The notes under the pieces: model-generated
Databases searched by the model: none
Told to the model about the DNA's origin: nothing
Seen by the model: the letters and a program-made list of their open reading frames with translations, nothing else
Made by a program: the position numbers and the translations under genes
In this document: piece after piece, positions 8,109 through 15,595 of the stretch
How the letters are laid out: the number at the start of each line of letters is the position of its first letter
Numbering within the stretch: the stretch's first letter is position 1
Source: Acidobacteriota bacterium
GTDB taxonomy: Bacteria; Acidobacteriota; Terriglobia; Bryobacterales; Bryobacteraceae
Assembly (NCBI GenBank): GCA_018268715.1
Contig: JAFDVZ010000005.1
Coordinates: forward strand, 124,001-188,000
DNA: 64,000 bases
Reading direction: 5' to 3'

Positions 8109-8981
8109 CTATTGGCCGGCGGCGCGTTTGGGGAAGGGGAAGCGCGAGCGGACGGCGAGGACGAGGTCGTGGTCGCCGCCGGGCTTGGCGCCGCTGTAGA
8201 AGCCGACGGTGGTGTTGAGGCGGATGAACCAGGCGTCGCCCTGGCGCGCGGGGTAGCGGCCTTCGTTGCCGTCCGCGCCGCCGCCCGCTACCATTTCGCC
8301 CTGGCCGCGGAGGATGTAGTAGATCTCCTCCTCCATTTCGTGATGGTGCGGGATGTTGGTGCCGCCCGGGGCGAAGTCCATGATGAACAGGCTCACCATC
8401 TGGTTGGCGGCGGCGAGTTTGTCGCGCTTGCTTTCGGTGGTTCCCATGAGCAGCTTGAACAGCGACGACGGGCCGTGGCCGGAGACGGTGGTGAGCGCCA
8501 CGTCGCTGGCGTTGGCGATCAGGGGTTTGGGCGTGGGGGCCGGCGTGACGCCCGCCGGGATTTTGAAGCCCATGACGAGCAGGCGTAGCGGGGATGAGGC
8601 GGTGTTTTCGACGCCGTGCTTCAGGTTAATGGGCAGGTAGAGGAAGTCGTCGGGCTTCACGGGGAGGCGCTCGCCGGCGTAGATGACGGCGCCTGAGCCC
8701 GAGAGGATGTAGTAGATCTGCTCTTCGGCCGGGTAGGCGACCAGGGCGCTGGCGCCGCCGGGTTGGACGGTGAGTTCGCCGTAGCGGGCTACGCCTTTGA
8801 GGTGGCGGGCCTGCGGGTCGCGTGCGCCGAATGCGGGGCGGTATTCGACGCCGCGGGCGCCGGCGGTGAGATCGTCGGGCGCGGGGGCGATGGCGGGGAT
8901 GTAGCGGTGGATGAAGGTCGGGTCGGCGGCGAATGTCTGGAGGGCGGCCGCTAGGAGGATGGCGAATCGCACGGTTTGCAC
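8109..8981 (-). CDS. Secreted double-cupin protein
   Basis: About 290 residues: a signal peptide (VQTVRFAILLAAALQTFA) followed by two cupin barrels. The first has ALVAYPAEEQIYYILSGSGAVIYAGERLPVKPDDFLYLPINLKHGVEN. The second has IPHHHEMEEEIYYILRGQGEMVAGG with the metal-ligand pattern HHHE and a later Glu. A mononuclear metal is likely in the second barrel; the catalytic function is unknown. GTG 8981 is preferred over GTG 8987 because a TAGAAT hexamer ends 6 nt before it and no ribosome site is seen. Confidence 0.75.
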   Translation of the reverse strand: MQTVRFAILLAAALQTFAADPTFIHRYIPAIAPAPDDLTAGARGVEYRPAFGARDPQARHLKGVARYGELTVQPGGASALVAYPAEEQIYYILSGSGAVIYAGERLPVKPDDFLYLPINLKHGVENTASSPLRLLVMGFKIPAGVTPAPTPKPLIANASDVALTTVSGHGPSSLFKLLMGTTESKRDKLAAANQMVSLFIMDFAPGGTNIPHHHEMEEEIYYILRGQGEMVAGGGADGNEGRYPARQGDAWFIRLNTTVGFYSGAKPGGDHDLVLAVRSRFPFPKRAAGQ

Positions 8982-8987
8982 GACCAC

Positions 8988-8993
8988 ATTCTA
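8988..8993 (-). promoter_or_regulatory. Candidate -10 box for leaderless double-cupin gene
   Basis: On the minus strand TAGAAT is followed after 6 nt by GTG 8981. No convincing -35 element is seen 16-18 nt upstream, so support is moderate. The rest of the 9000-9236 gap shows nothing I can name. Confidence 0.4.
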
Positions 8994-9236
8994 TGCCTGT
9001 TCGCGCGCTGGCGGCCGTGGCGAGGTAAGGATGCCTATGTTCCGGCGGCTCTGGGGTTCGGGATGTCGCGCGTGAGGTTGGTGCGTGCGTTGGAGAGCGC
9101 TCGCGCCGGCGGTTTCCCGGATTTGTAACTCGCTACTATGCCCCGAAGGGCGGCGGGTTCTGGCAATGGAATTGGGTGTGCCCGGGCTGCTTCGCGGAAT
9201 TCAGGGAGCGGTTTGAGTGGTCGCAGGGCGAGCCGG

Positions 9237-9623
9237 CTAACGAGCCTTCTTGAGCTCCACCACCATGACTTCGACGGGTTGGGTTCCGGTATTTTGGTCG
9301 GCGTGGCGCTTGACGCCTTCGCTGGCGGCGAGCCAGTAGGCCTTGCCGGTATCCCAGGCGTGCGATTCGGATGTGCCGTCCTCATTCACGATGCGCATGG
9401 CGCCGCCCACCAGGGCGATGATGACTCGGGGATGTTGGTGGGTGTGCATGGTCAGGGGCGTGTTGGGGGGCACCACCGACTTCCAGACCGCCACCTCTTC
9501 GTTTTCGAACTGGAGCGTGCGTTGAACGCCGCCGGTAGCGGGCGGGTGCTGTTGCGGCGTCAGGAGGTGACATGGCGCCAGAGCGAAGAGGGTGGCGAAG
9601 AGAACGGAGCGGAGGTTGGTCAT
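9237..9623 (-). CDS. Secreted single-cupin protein
   Basis: 128 residues. A signal peptide (LRSVLFATLFALAPCHL) is followed by a cupin: VVPPNTPLTMHTHQHPRVIIALVGGAMRIVNEDGTSESHAWDTGKAYWLAASEGVKRHADQNTG. HTHQHP supplies the metal-binding histidines. The function is not known. A TACCCT hexamer sits 8 nt before ATG 9623, another possible near-leaderless start. It is divergent from the SDR gene of the uronate operon. Confidence 0.8.
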   Translation of the reverse strand: MTNLRSVLFATLFALAPCHLLTPQQHPPATGGVQRTLQFENEEVAVWKSVVPPNTPLTMHTHQHPRVIIALVGGAMRIVNEDGTSESHAWDTGKAYWLAASEGVKRHADQNTGTQPVEVMVVELKKAR

Positions 9624-9680
9624 GGTGTTTCAGGGTAGCATCGTTGAGGTTTGCTGAACGGTTCGTTTTGCGTTTCCCGA

Positions 9681-9710
9681 TTGACGCTGCGCGCCGGCGC
9701 GCAATATAGT
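9681..9710 (+). promoter_or_regulatory. Promoter of the SDR/uronate operon with a 16-bp palindrome in its spacer
   Basis: TTGACG (9681-9686), 18-nt spacer, TATAGT (9705-9710), then 7 nt to ATG 9718. The spacer holds the perfect palindrome TGCGCGCCGGCGCGCA (9688-9703), well placed for a repressor that blocks RNA polymerase. No ribosome site precedes the ATG, so a leaderless transcript is likely. Confidence 0.7.
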
Positions 9711-9717
9711 GCGGGTG

Positions 9718-10491
9718 ATGCTTGGTTCGCTGGATCTTGAAGGACGCGTGGCGGTGGTGATCGGAGGAACGTCGGGACTGGGCCGTTCCATTTCGATCAG
9801 CCTGGCCGAGGGGGGCGCGCATGTCGTCGCGTCGGGCCGCCGTGGGCAGTTGGTGGAAGACGTCGCGGCGCAGATTGAAAAGATTGGGCGCCGGACGATG
9901 CGCGAGACCGTCGATGTGTCGAGCCGGGCGTCGATTGACGGGTTGCGCGACCGCGTGATGGGCGAGTTCGGACACGTGGACGTGCTGGTGAACGCGGCGG
10001 GCCGGATCTCACGGATCAAGACTAAAGACCTGCCGGAAGCCGAGTGGCATTCAACGCTGGATACGAACTTGACGGGGATGCTGCGGGCCTGTCAGTCCTT
10101 CTACGAGCCGCTGGTGAAGAGCGGGCGGGGGCGGGTGATCAATATCGCTTCGCTGAGTTCGTTTGTGGGATTGAAGGAAGTGGCGGCCTATTCGGCGTCG
10201 AAAGCCGCTATGATGTCGCTGACGCGGAGTCTGGCGCTCGAGTGGGCGCCGCTGGGCGTCAATGTGAACGCGATCGCGCCCGGGGTGTTCCGGACGGAGC
10301 TGAATCAGAAACTGCTGGATAACACTGAACGGGGCCGCGAGTTCCTGATGCGGACGCCGATGGGACGGTTCGGGACGGCGGGAGAGTTGGCTGGCGCGGC
10401 CGTGCTGCTGGCCTCCGACGCCGCGAGTTTCATTACGGGACAGTGCATAGTAGTGGATGGCGGGTTCCTCGCCTCCGGAGTGAATAGCTAA
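9718..10491 (+). CDS. SDR family NAD(P)-dependent oxidoreductase
   Basis: 257 residues. Classical short-chain dehydrogenase: cofactor motif GGTSGLGRS, NAAG, catalytic Ser (NIASLSSF), YSASKAA (Tyr and Lys), and the C-terminal ITGQCIVVDGGF. The chain resembles sugar-acid or 3-oxoacyl-type dehydrogenases. As first gene of an operon with an uronate isomerase-like protein and a polygalacturonase, a hexuronate or fructuronate-type reductase role is a reasonable inference. ATG 9718 is preferred to the in-frame GTG 9709, which lies inside the -10 box. Confidence 0.88.
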   Translation: MLGSLDLEGRVAVVIGGTSGLGRSISISLAEGGAHVVASGRRGQLVEDVAAQIEKIGRRTMRETVDVSSRASIDGLRDRVMGEFGHVDVLVNAAGRISRIKTKDLPEAEWHSTLDTNLTGMLRACQSFYEPLVKSGRGRVINIASLSSFVGLKEVAAYSASKAAMMSLTRSLALEWAPLGVNVNAIAPGVFRTELNQKLLDNTERGREFLMRTPMGRFGTAGELAGAAVLLASDAASFITGQCIVVDGGFLASGVNS

Positions 10492-11747
10492 TGAGCGCGC
10501 TATCAATCGATCAGATCCTGCCGGTCGTGGAGCAGGAGTTACAATCCACGCAATTTATCGATATTCATACCCACCTGTTCATGCCGTCGCTCGGCGAGTT
10601 GGGACTGTGGGGCATCGACGAGTTAGTCACCTACCACTATCTCGAGGCTGAGTTGTTCCGCTCCTCGAGCGTGAAGCCGGACGCGTACTTCGCGATGACG
10701 AAGCGCGAGAAGGCCGATTTGATCTGGCGGACGCTGTTTGTCGAGAATGCGCCGGTGTCGGAGGCGACGCGCGGGGTGGTGGCGGTGTTGAGCGCGCTCG
10801 GGCTGCCGACGGCGAGCGACGATTTGAAGGTCGCGCGCGAGTACTTTGCGGCGCAGACGCTCGAGGCGCACATCGGGAATGTCCTGAAGATCGCCGGATT
10901 GAGCGAAGTGGTGATGACGAACGATCCGCTCGATCCGGCGGAGGGTCCGCGGTGGGAAGCGGGCGTTGAGAGACACGCGAAGTTCCACCCGGTGCTGCGG
11001 CTGGACGGGATGTTGAATAAGTGGGCGCTGAACTGGAAGGCGATCGCGGCCAAGGGCTACAAGGTGGACGAGGGGTGCTCGGACGCGGCGGTGGCCGAGG
11101 CTCGGCGGTTCCTGTCGGATTGGGCCAAGCGCATGAAGCCGGTGTACGCGGCGGTGTCGCTGCCCGACACGTTCCAGTTTCCCGAGGATTCGATCCGCGG
11201 GCGGCTGATTGCGGGCGCGGTGCTGCCGATGTGCCGGGAGTTCGACATCCCGATGTCGCTCATGATTGGCGTGCGGTACCTGGTGAACCCGGCGCTGAAG
11301 CTGGCGGGCGACGCCGTGGGGAAAGCGGACTTGCAGGCGCTCGAACGGATGGCGGTGAGTTATCCGGATAACCGGTTCCTGGTGAGTCTGCTGAGTCGCG
11401 AGAATCAGCACGAGTTATGCGTCTATGCGCGTAAGTTCGCCAACCTGATGCTGTTCGGCTGCTGGTGGTTTCTGAATCAGCCGTCGGTGGTGGAGGAGAT
11501 GACGCGGGAGCGGTTGGAGATGCTGGGCACGACGTTCATCCCGCAGCATTCCGACGCGCGCGTGTTGGAGCAGGTGATCTACAAGTGGCGCAACACGCGG
11601 CGTACGCTGGCGCCGATTCTGGCGAATACGTTCAAGCTGCTGGCCGAGGATGGCCGGCCGGTGAGCCGCGAGGATATCCATCGCGACGTGACGCGCCTGT
11701 TCCGTACGAATTTCGAGCGTTGGACGGGGCTTGGAGGCGCGGCGTAG
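10491..11747 (+). CDS. Amidohydrolase-superfamily protein, uronate isomerase (UxaC)-like
   Basis: 418 residues. The start codon overlaps the SDR stop (TAATG). FIDIHTHLF near residue 23 is the HxH metal site of the amidohydrolase barrel. GCWWFLNQPSVVEEMTRERLEMLGTTFIPQHSDARVLEQVIYKW is the characteristic C-terminal block of UxaC-type glucuronate/galacturonate isomerases. Overall divergence is high, so a related keto-sugar acid reaction is possible. The context with polygalacturonase supports galacturonate metabolism. Confidence 0.75.
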   Translation: MSALSIDQILPVVEQELQSTQFIDIHTHLFMPSLGELGLWGIDELVTYHYLEAELFRSSSVKPDAYFAMTKREKADLIWRTLFVENAPVSEATRGVVAVLSALGLPTASDDLKVAREYFAAQTLEAHIGNVLKIAGLSEVVMTNDPLDPAEGPRWEAGVERHAKFHPVLRLDGMLNKWALNWKAIAAKGYKVDEGCSDAAVAEARRFLSDWAKRMKPVYAAVSLPDTFQFPEDSIRGRLIAGAVLPMCREFDIPMSLMIGVRYLVNPALKLAGDAVGKADLQALERMAVSYPDNRFLVSLLSRENQHELCVYARKFANLMLFGCWWFLNQPSVVEEMTRERLEMLGTTFIPQHSDARVLEQVIYKWRNTRRTLAPILANTFKLLAEDGRPVSREDIHRDVTRLFRTNFERWTGLGGAA

Positions 11748-11758
11748 CGTCGGCGCAT

Positions 11759-13123
11759 ATGATGACTCGACGGGAGTTACTCGGCGCAGCGGCGGCGGCC
11801 GGCGTGATGCGCGGCGCTTCCGCCGAAAGCGGCTGGAGCCAGGCGGCGGCGATCCTGAAACGGATCCAGCCGCCGGTGTTCGCCCAGCGCGACTTCGACA
11901 TTGTGAAGTATGGCGCCAGGGCGGGCGCGGATTCGACCGAGGCGATTCGCAAGGCGATCGCGGCGTGCTCGGCGGCCGGCGGCGGACGGGTGGTGGTCCC
12001 GGCGGGCGAGTTCCTGACGGGCGCGATCCACCTGAAGAGCAATGTGAACCTGCATGTCAGCGAGGGCGCGACGCTGCGGTTCAGCACGGACCCGAAACAA
12101 TACGTGCCGGTGGTGTTTACGCGGTGGGAGGGGCTCGAGTGCATGAACTACTCGCCGCTGATCTACGCTTTCGAGCAGACCAATATCGCCGTTACGGGGA
12201 CCGGGACGCTCGACGGCGGCGCCGATGAAGAGCATTGGTGGCCGTGGAAGGGGCGCAGGCCGGTGGCGGGCGCGCCGAATCAGGCCAGGGCCAGGGACGC
12301 GTTGGGGCAGATGGCGGAGAAGGACGTTCCGGTGAAGGACCGCGTGTTCGGCGAGGGCGGCTATCTGCGTCCGATGTTCATACAGCCGTACCGGTCGAAG
12401 AATGTCCTGATCGAGGGCGTCACGATCAAACGGTCGCCGATGTGGGAGGTGAATCCCGTGCTGTCGCGAAATGTGACGGTGCGGGATGTCAAGATTTCGA
12501 CCCACGGGCCGAATAACGACGGCTGCGATCCGGAGTCGTCCACTGATGTTCTGATCGAGAATTGCGTGTTCGATACGGGCGACGACTGCATCGCCATCAA
12601 GTCGGGGCGCAACCGCGACGGGCGGAGGGTTGGGGTGGCGTGCGAGAACATCATCGTGCGCGGGTGCACGATGAAGGACGGGCATGGGGGCGTGACGATC
12701 GGCAGCGAGGTTTCGGGCGACGTCCGCAACGTGTTTGTCGAGGATTGCCGCATGGACAGTCCGCAACTGGAGCGCGCGTTGCGGATTAAGACGAACTCGT
12801 ACCGCGGCGGCACGGTGGAGAATGTGTATTTTCGCAAGGTGACGGTCGGGCAGGTGTCCGATTCGATCGTCGCCGTGGATTTCACCTATGAGGAAGGCGG
12901 CGGCGGGCCTTTCCGTCCCGTGGTGCGAAATATCTCCGTCGAGGACGTCACCTGCAGGAAGAGTAAGTATGCGGTGTATCTGCGCGGGTACCCGAGTTCG
13001 CCGATTCGCGATGTGAGGCTGGCGCGGTGCACCTTCGACAGCGTCGCCAGGACGAACGTGGTGGAGAATGTGGAAGGATTGAAGTTGGACTCGGTGGCCG
13101 TCAATGGCCGGCCGGGCGCCTGA
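11759..13123 (+). CDS. Glycoside hydrolase family 28 (polygalacturonase-like), exported
   Basis: 454 residues. MMTRRELLGAAAAAG is a Tat-like export signal. The parallel beta-helix carries the GH28 motifs: NNDGCDPESS (Asp of the NTD motif), TGDDCIAIKSG (the DD pair), DGHGGVTIGSE (GHG) and RIKTNSYRGG (RIK). These are the catalytic and subsite residues for hydrolysis of pectic alpha-galacturonosyl links. It lies 11 nt after the uronate isomerase-like gene, giving polymer cleavage and monomer metabolism in one transcript. Confidence 0.92.
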   Translation: MMTRRELLGAAAAAGVMRGASAESGWSQAAAILKRIQPPVFAQRDFDIVKYGARAGADSTEAIRKAIAACSAAGGGRVVVPAGEFLTGAIHLKSNVNLHVSEGATLRFSTDPKQYVPVVFTRWEGLECMNYSPLIYAFEQTNIAVTGTGTLDGGADEEHWWPWKGRRPVAGAPNQARARDALGQMAEKDVPVKDRVFGEGGYLRPMFIQPYRSKNVLIEGVTIKRSPMWEVNPVLSRNVTVRDVKISTHGPNNDGCDPESSTDVLIENCVFDTGDDCIAIKSGRNRDGRRVGVACENIIVRGCTMKDGHGGVTIGSEVSGDVRNVFVEDCRMDSPQLERALRIKTNSYRGGTVENVYFRKVTVGQVSDSIVAVDFTYEEGGGGPFRPVVRNISVEDVTCRKSKYAVYLRGYPSSPIRDVRLARCTFDSVARTNVVENVEGLKLDSVAVNGRPGA

Positions 13124-13127
13124 CTTC

Positions 13128-13607
13128 ATGTCCGAATCCGCCATTCAACTGCTCGATTCCGCGTTGTTCGATACGCTCGTGAAGCGGGCGCTCGCGTCGC
13201 CGCGGCTGCGCACGAATCATAACTTCCACGCGAGTCTGGACGAAGACCTGCATCGGTTTCTGAACGTGATGGGGCGGGGCACCTACGTGACGCCGCACCG
13301 GCATGTCGACCCGCCGAAACCGGAGGCGTTTGTCGTGCTCGCGGGGGAGATCGCGTTCTTCACGTTCGACGACGATGGGCGGATCGCGACGCGGCACAAG
13401 CTCGGCCGGGATCCGGTGGGGATCGACGTCGCGGCGGGGGTGTGGCACTCGATGGCGGTGTTGAGTCCGCATGCGATCTGTTATGAGGTGAAGCCGGGGC
13501 CTTACGCGGCGGCCAACGACAAGACCTTCGCCCCATGGGCTCCGCGGGAGGGCGATCCTCGAGCGGCGGAGTACCTGGAATGGCTGACGTCGCAGGCGGA
13601 GGGCTAA
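13128..13607 (+). CDS. WbuC-family cupin fold metalloprotein
   Basis: 159 residues. SESAIQLLDSALFDTLVKRALASPRLRTNHNFHASLDEDLHRFLNVMGRGTYVTPHRHVDPPKPEAFVVLAGEIAFFTFDDDG, followed by DVAAGVWHSMAVLSPHAICYEVKPGPY, is the WbuC cupin pattern, with HRH and a later His as likely metal ligands. WbuC genes usually sit in O-antigen clusters; here it is the last gene of a pectin operon, so the role is unclear. ATG 13128 lies 4 nt after the GH28 stop. Confidence 0.85.
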   Translation: MSESAIQLLDSALFDTLVKRALASPRLRTNHNFHASLDEDLHRFLNVMGRGTYVTPHRHVDPPKPEAFVVLAGEIAFFTFDDDGRIATRHKLGRDPVGIDVAAGVWHSMAVLSPHAICYEVKPGPYAAANDKTFAPWAPREGDPRAAEYLEWLTSQAEG

Positions 13608-13608
13608 G

Positions 13609-14256
13609 TCAGCGGCTGGCGACTTTGAGAACTTCCCTGGCGAGCTTTGCGAACTCGGCCTCGGCGGAGGAGTTCGGCGCGTATTCGCGAACGGTGAGGC
13701 CGGCCGACACCGCTTCGGCGACCACGATCCGCTGACCGATGCCGGACAGCACCTTCTTGCCCATGCTTTCGAGCGACGAGGTGAGGTTGCGGCCCAGATT
13801 TGTGTTCATGAGCACTTTCGAGGGCACGAACCGGATGCGGGGCTTCTTGGCTCGGCGTTGGGCGCGGGCTTTGAGGGCGAGGTTCAGGGCGTCCTTGAGC
13901 GGGAACAGATCGAGCGGCGAGGGTCCGCAGGGAAGCAGCGCCAGATCGGCGACGAGCGCCGCCTGGTAGGCGATTTCCGGCATCCCGGGCGGCGTGTCGA
14001 TCAGTACGATGTCGGCGCTCTTGGACGCCGCGCGCACCTTTGCTTTCATGTCATCCGTGTCGCCGGGTTCCACCTTCTGGACGCAACGCGAGAGCAGACC
14101 CTCGCCCTGTGACGCCCAGGCCGCGAGGCTGTGCTGCGGGTCGGCGTCGAGGAGGGCGACGCTGTGCCCCATGGCGTCGAATTCAGCGGCGAGATTGCCG
14201 GCGATGGTGGACTTGCCGATGCCGCCCTTGCGTCCTGCGATTGCGATCACGGCCAT
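13609..14256 (-). CDS. Orphan ParA/MinD-type P-loop ATPase
   Basis: 215 residues. The deviant Walker A motif GRKGGIGKST (ParA signature lysine included) opens the protein, followed by LLDADPQHSLAAWA and VLIDTPPGMPEIAYQAALVADLALLPCGPSPLDLFPL. It ends with a C-terminal helix. There is no ParB, parS-like repeat or replication gene nearby, so it may position a cargo such as a cellular protein complex rather than DNA. The convergent cupin stop is one base away. TATAGT ends 7 nt before ATG 14256 with no ribosome site. Confidence 0.88.
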   Translation of the reverse strand: MAVIAIAGRKGGIGKSTIAGNLAAEFDAMGHSVALLDADPQHSLAAWASQGEGLLSRCVQKVEPGDTDDMKAKVRAASKSADIVLIDTPPGMPEIAYQAALVADLALLPCGPSPLDLFPLKDALNLALKARAQRRAKKPRIRFVPSKVLMNTNLGRNLTSSLESMGKKVLSGIGQRIVVAEAVSAGLTVREYAPNSSAEAEFAKLAREVLKVASR

Positions 14257-14263
14257 AGAAGGT

Positions 14264-14269
14264 ACTATA
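14264..14269 (-). promoter_or_regulatory. -10 box for the leaderless ParA gene
   Basis: Minus strand TATAGT, 7 nt, ATG 14256. The hexamer and spacing equal those of the SDR operon promoter; the -35 region is GC-rich and unrecognisable. Confidence 0.5.
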
Positions 14270-14405
14270 TACGCAAGTTTCGGGGCGGCGCCGGCGCAGG
14301 CGGCGGAGTGAGGCGACGCCAGGGTACTAGCGGCGAGTCCCATGTCCGCATATGAGCGGGGTACCGGTCGAATAGAACAGGCAAGCTATTTTCACATTCG
14401 GCGGC

Positions 14406-14801
14406 ATGTCGGAGAATGGGTCATCTGAAGAAGTGATCCCGACCGACGATGCGAGGAGAACAGTGAACTTAGAGAACAACACAGAGCGCAGGCGTTCCGA
14501 CCGGTTCGCCATGGAACGGGACGTCCGCTACAGGGTGCACGGCCGTCACGCCGATGAGAGCGGCGTGGGCGCAACGGTGAACATGAGCAGCGGCGGCGTG
14601 CTTTTCACCACCGACCAGATCCTGCTGCCGGGCAGGAAGATCGATGTGTCGATCAGTTGGCCAGCGGAGTTGAATAGCAAGTGCGCGCTGCGGCTGCTGG
14701 CGCGTGGACGCGTGGTGCGATTCGGAGACGGCCGCGCGGCGGTGGAGATCCAGCAGTATGAGTTCCGGACGCAGTCCAAGAGCGGTTCGGCGTTGATGTG
14801 A
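14406..14801 (+). CDS. PilZ domain protein
   Basis: 131 residues. ERRRSDRFAMERDVRYRVHG gives the RxxxR c-di-GMP-binding pattern of PilZ. TVNMSSGGVLFTTDQILLPGRKIDVSISW supplies the (D/N)xSxxG part. It is a stand-alone domain that probably reads c-di-GMP and binds a partner. A second possible start, GTG 14463, has a good GAGGAGA ribosome site and would remove 19 poorly conserved residues; TATTTT lies 18 nt before ATG 14406. Confidence 0.85.
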   Translation: MSENGSSEEVIPTDDARRTVNLENNTERRRSDRFAMERDVRYRVHGRHADESGVGATVNMSSGGVLFTTDQILLPGRKIDVSISWPAELNSKCALRLLARGRVVRFGDGRAAVEIQQYEFRTQSKSGSALM

Positions 14802-14864
14802 CGTTCCCTTGTCGGCGCGCGGCGATACGAGGCCGGGCGCCGGTGAGCGGTTTTCCTCTCCTAA

Positions 14865-14889
14865 GGCGGGGGTGCTTTTCACGCCCGCC
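14865..14889 (+). terminator. Hairpin downstream of the PilZ gene
   Basis: GGCGGGGGTG (14865-14874) pairs with CACGCCCGCC (14880-14889) with one mismatch around a 5-nt loop. There is no U-run after it, so it is only a possible terminator. Confidence 0.35.
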
Positions 14890-14956
14890 TGTCCCTCTTT
14901 CCCACTGAGATTTGGTGAACCCGCCCTTCCATCAATTTGCCGAGTAGTACTCCCGG

Positions 14957-14985
14957 GTGACAGTTCCCACTAAGCCTAGTATTAT
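14957..14985 (+). promoter_or_regulatory. Promoter of the zinc-ribbon protein gene
   Basis: GTGACA (14957-14962), 17-nt spacer, TATTAT (14980-14985). Start of transcription is expected about 8 nt before GTG 15000. Confidence 0.5.
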
Positions 14986-14999
14986 TAAAGGCAAAGGCT

Positions 15000-15374
15000 G
15001 TGTGGAAGCATTCCTTGACCTGTCCGAAGTGCGGCGCTGAGCGCTTCGTCCGTCGGCGACGTCGATTGCTCGAACGGTTGCTGTATGTAGAAGTGCGCCA
15101 GTGCAGGGAGTGCGGCATTTGGGAAAAAACTCCCTATTGGGAACGTTGGAATTGGCTGGCCCGCACGGTGTCGTGTCCCCAGTGCGGCGAGTCTGATGTC
15201 ACCAAACTCGCCTACCGGGACGGCGTGGATCGGATGTATTGGAATCCACTGAGCCGGCTTCAGCAGCTTTTTGGCGCTCCGATCTATCACTGTTTCCGAT
15301 GCCGCCTGCAGTTTTACGATCTGCGTCCACGCTCCCCCGAACCTCCCAAGCAGCGTCAGGCCGCCCAGGTCTGA
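15000..15374 (+). CDS. Small zinc-ribbon protein with four CxxC knuckles
   Basis: 124 residues, unrecognised family. Cysteine pairs CPKC, CREC, CPQC and CFRC make two zinc-ribbon sites, separated by basic segments (VRRRRRLLERLL) and an aromatic WNPLSRLQQLFGAPIYHCFRC. There is no signal peptide or membrane helix. The arginine run suggests nucleic-acid contact, which is inference. The frame is supported by its cysteine spacing and a promoter directly upstream. The 222-base gap after it (15375-15595) shows no further gene. Confidence 0.65.
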   Translation: MWKHSLTCPKCGAERFVRRRRRLLERLLYVEVRQCRECGIWEKTPYWERWNWLARTVSCPQCGESDVTKLAYRDGVDRMYWNPLSRLQQLFGAPIYHCFRCRLQFYDLRPRSPEPPKQRQAAQV

Positions 15375-15595
15375 CTTAGCCAGTTTGTCACGCGCTCCTG
15401 GCCCTTGAGCCATTCTGACCGGCCAAATCGGAACGCCCGCCCTCTCCAGTGAGTTGGTCCGCGCGAGGACTTGCGCCTCCAATGTGCTTGTTTGCAGCGG
15501 TTTCCGGATTGTTCCGCGCCGATTGGCGACGCCCTGGCCAGTTGGATCTTCACTTGCTATATCAGGGACCGAGATCAGCATGAGAGTCTGCCGAC

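Noticed and set aside
9035-9385. Minus-strand frame downstream of the single-cupin gene
   Set aside because: Overlaps the cupin coding region in another frame, Pro/Arg-rich, no family resemblance; treated as non-coding gap.
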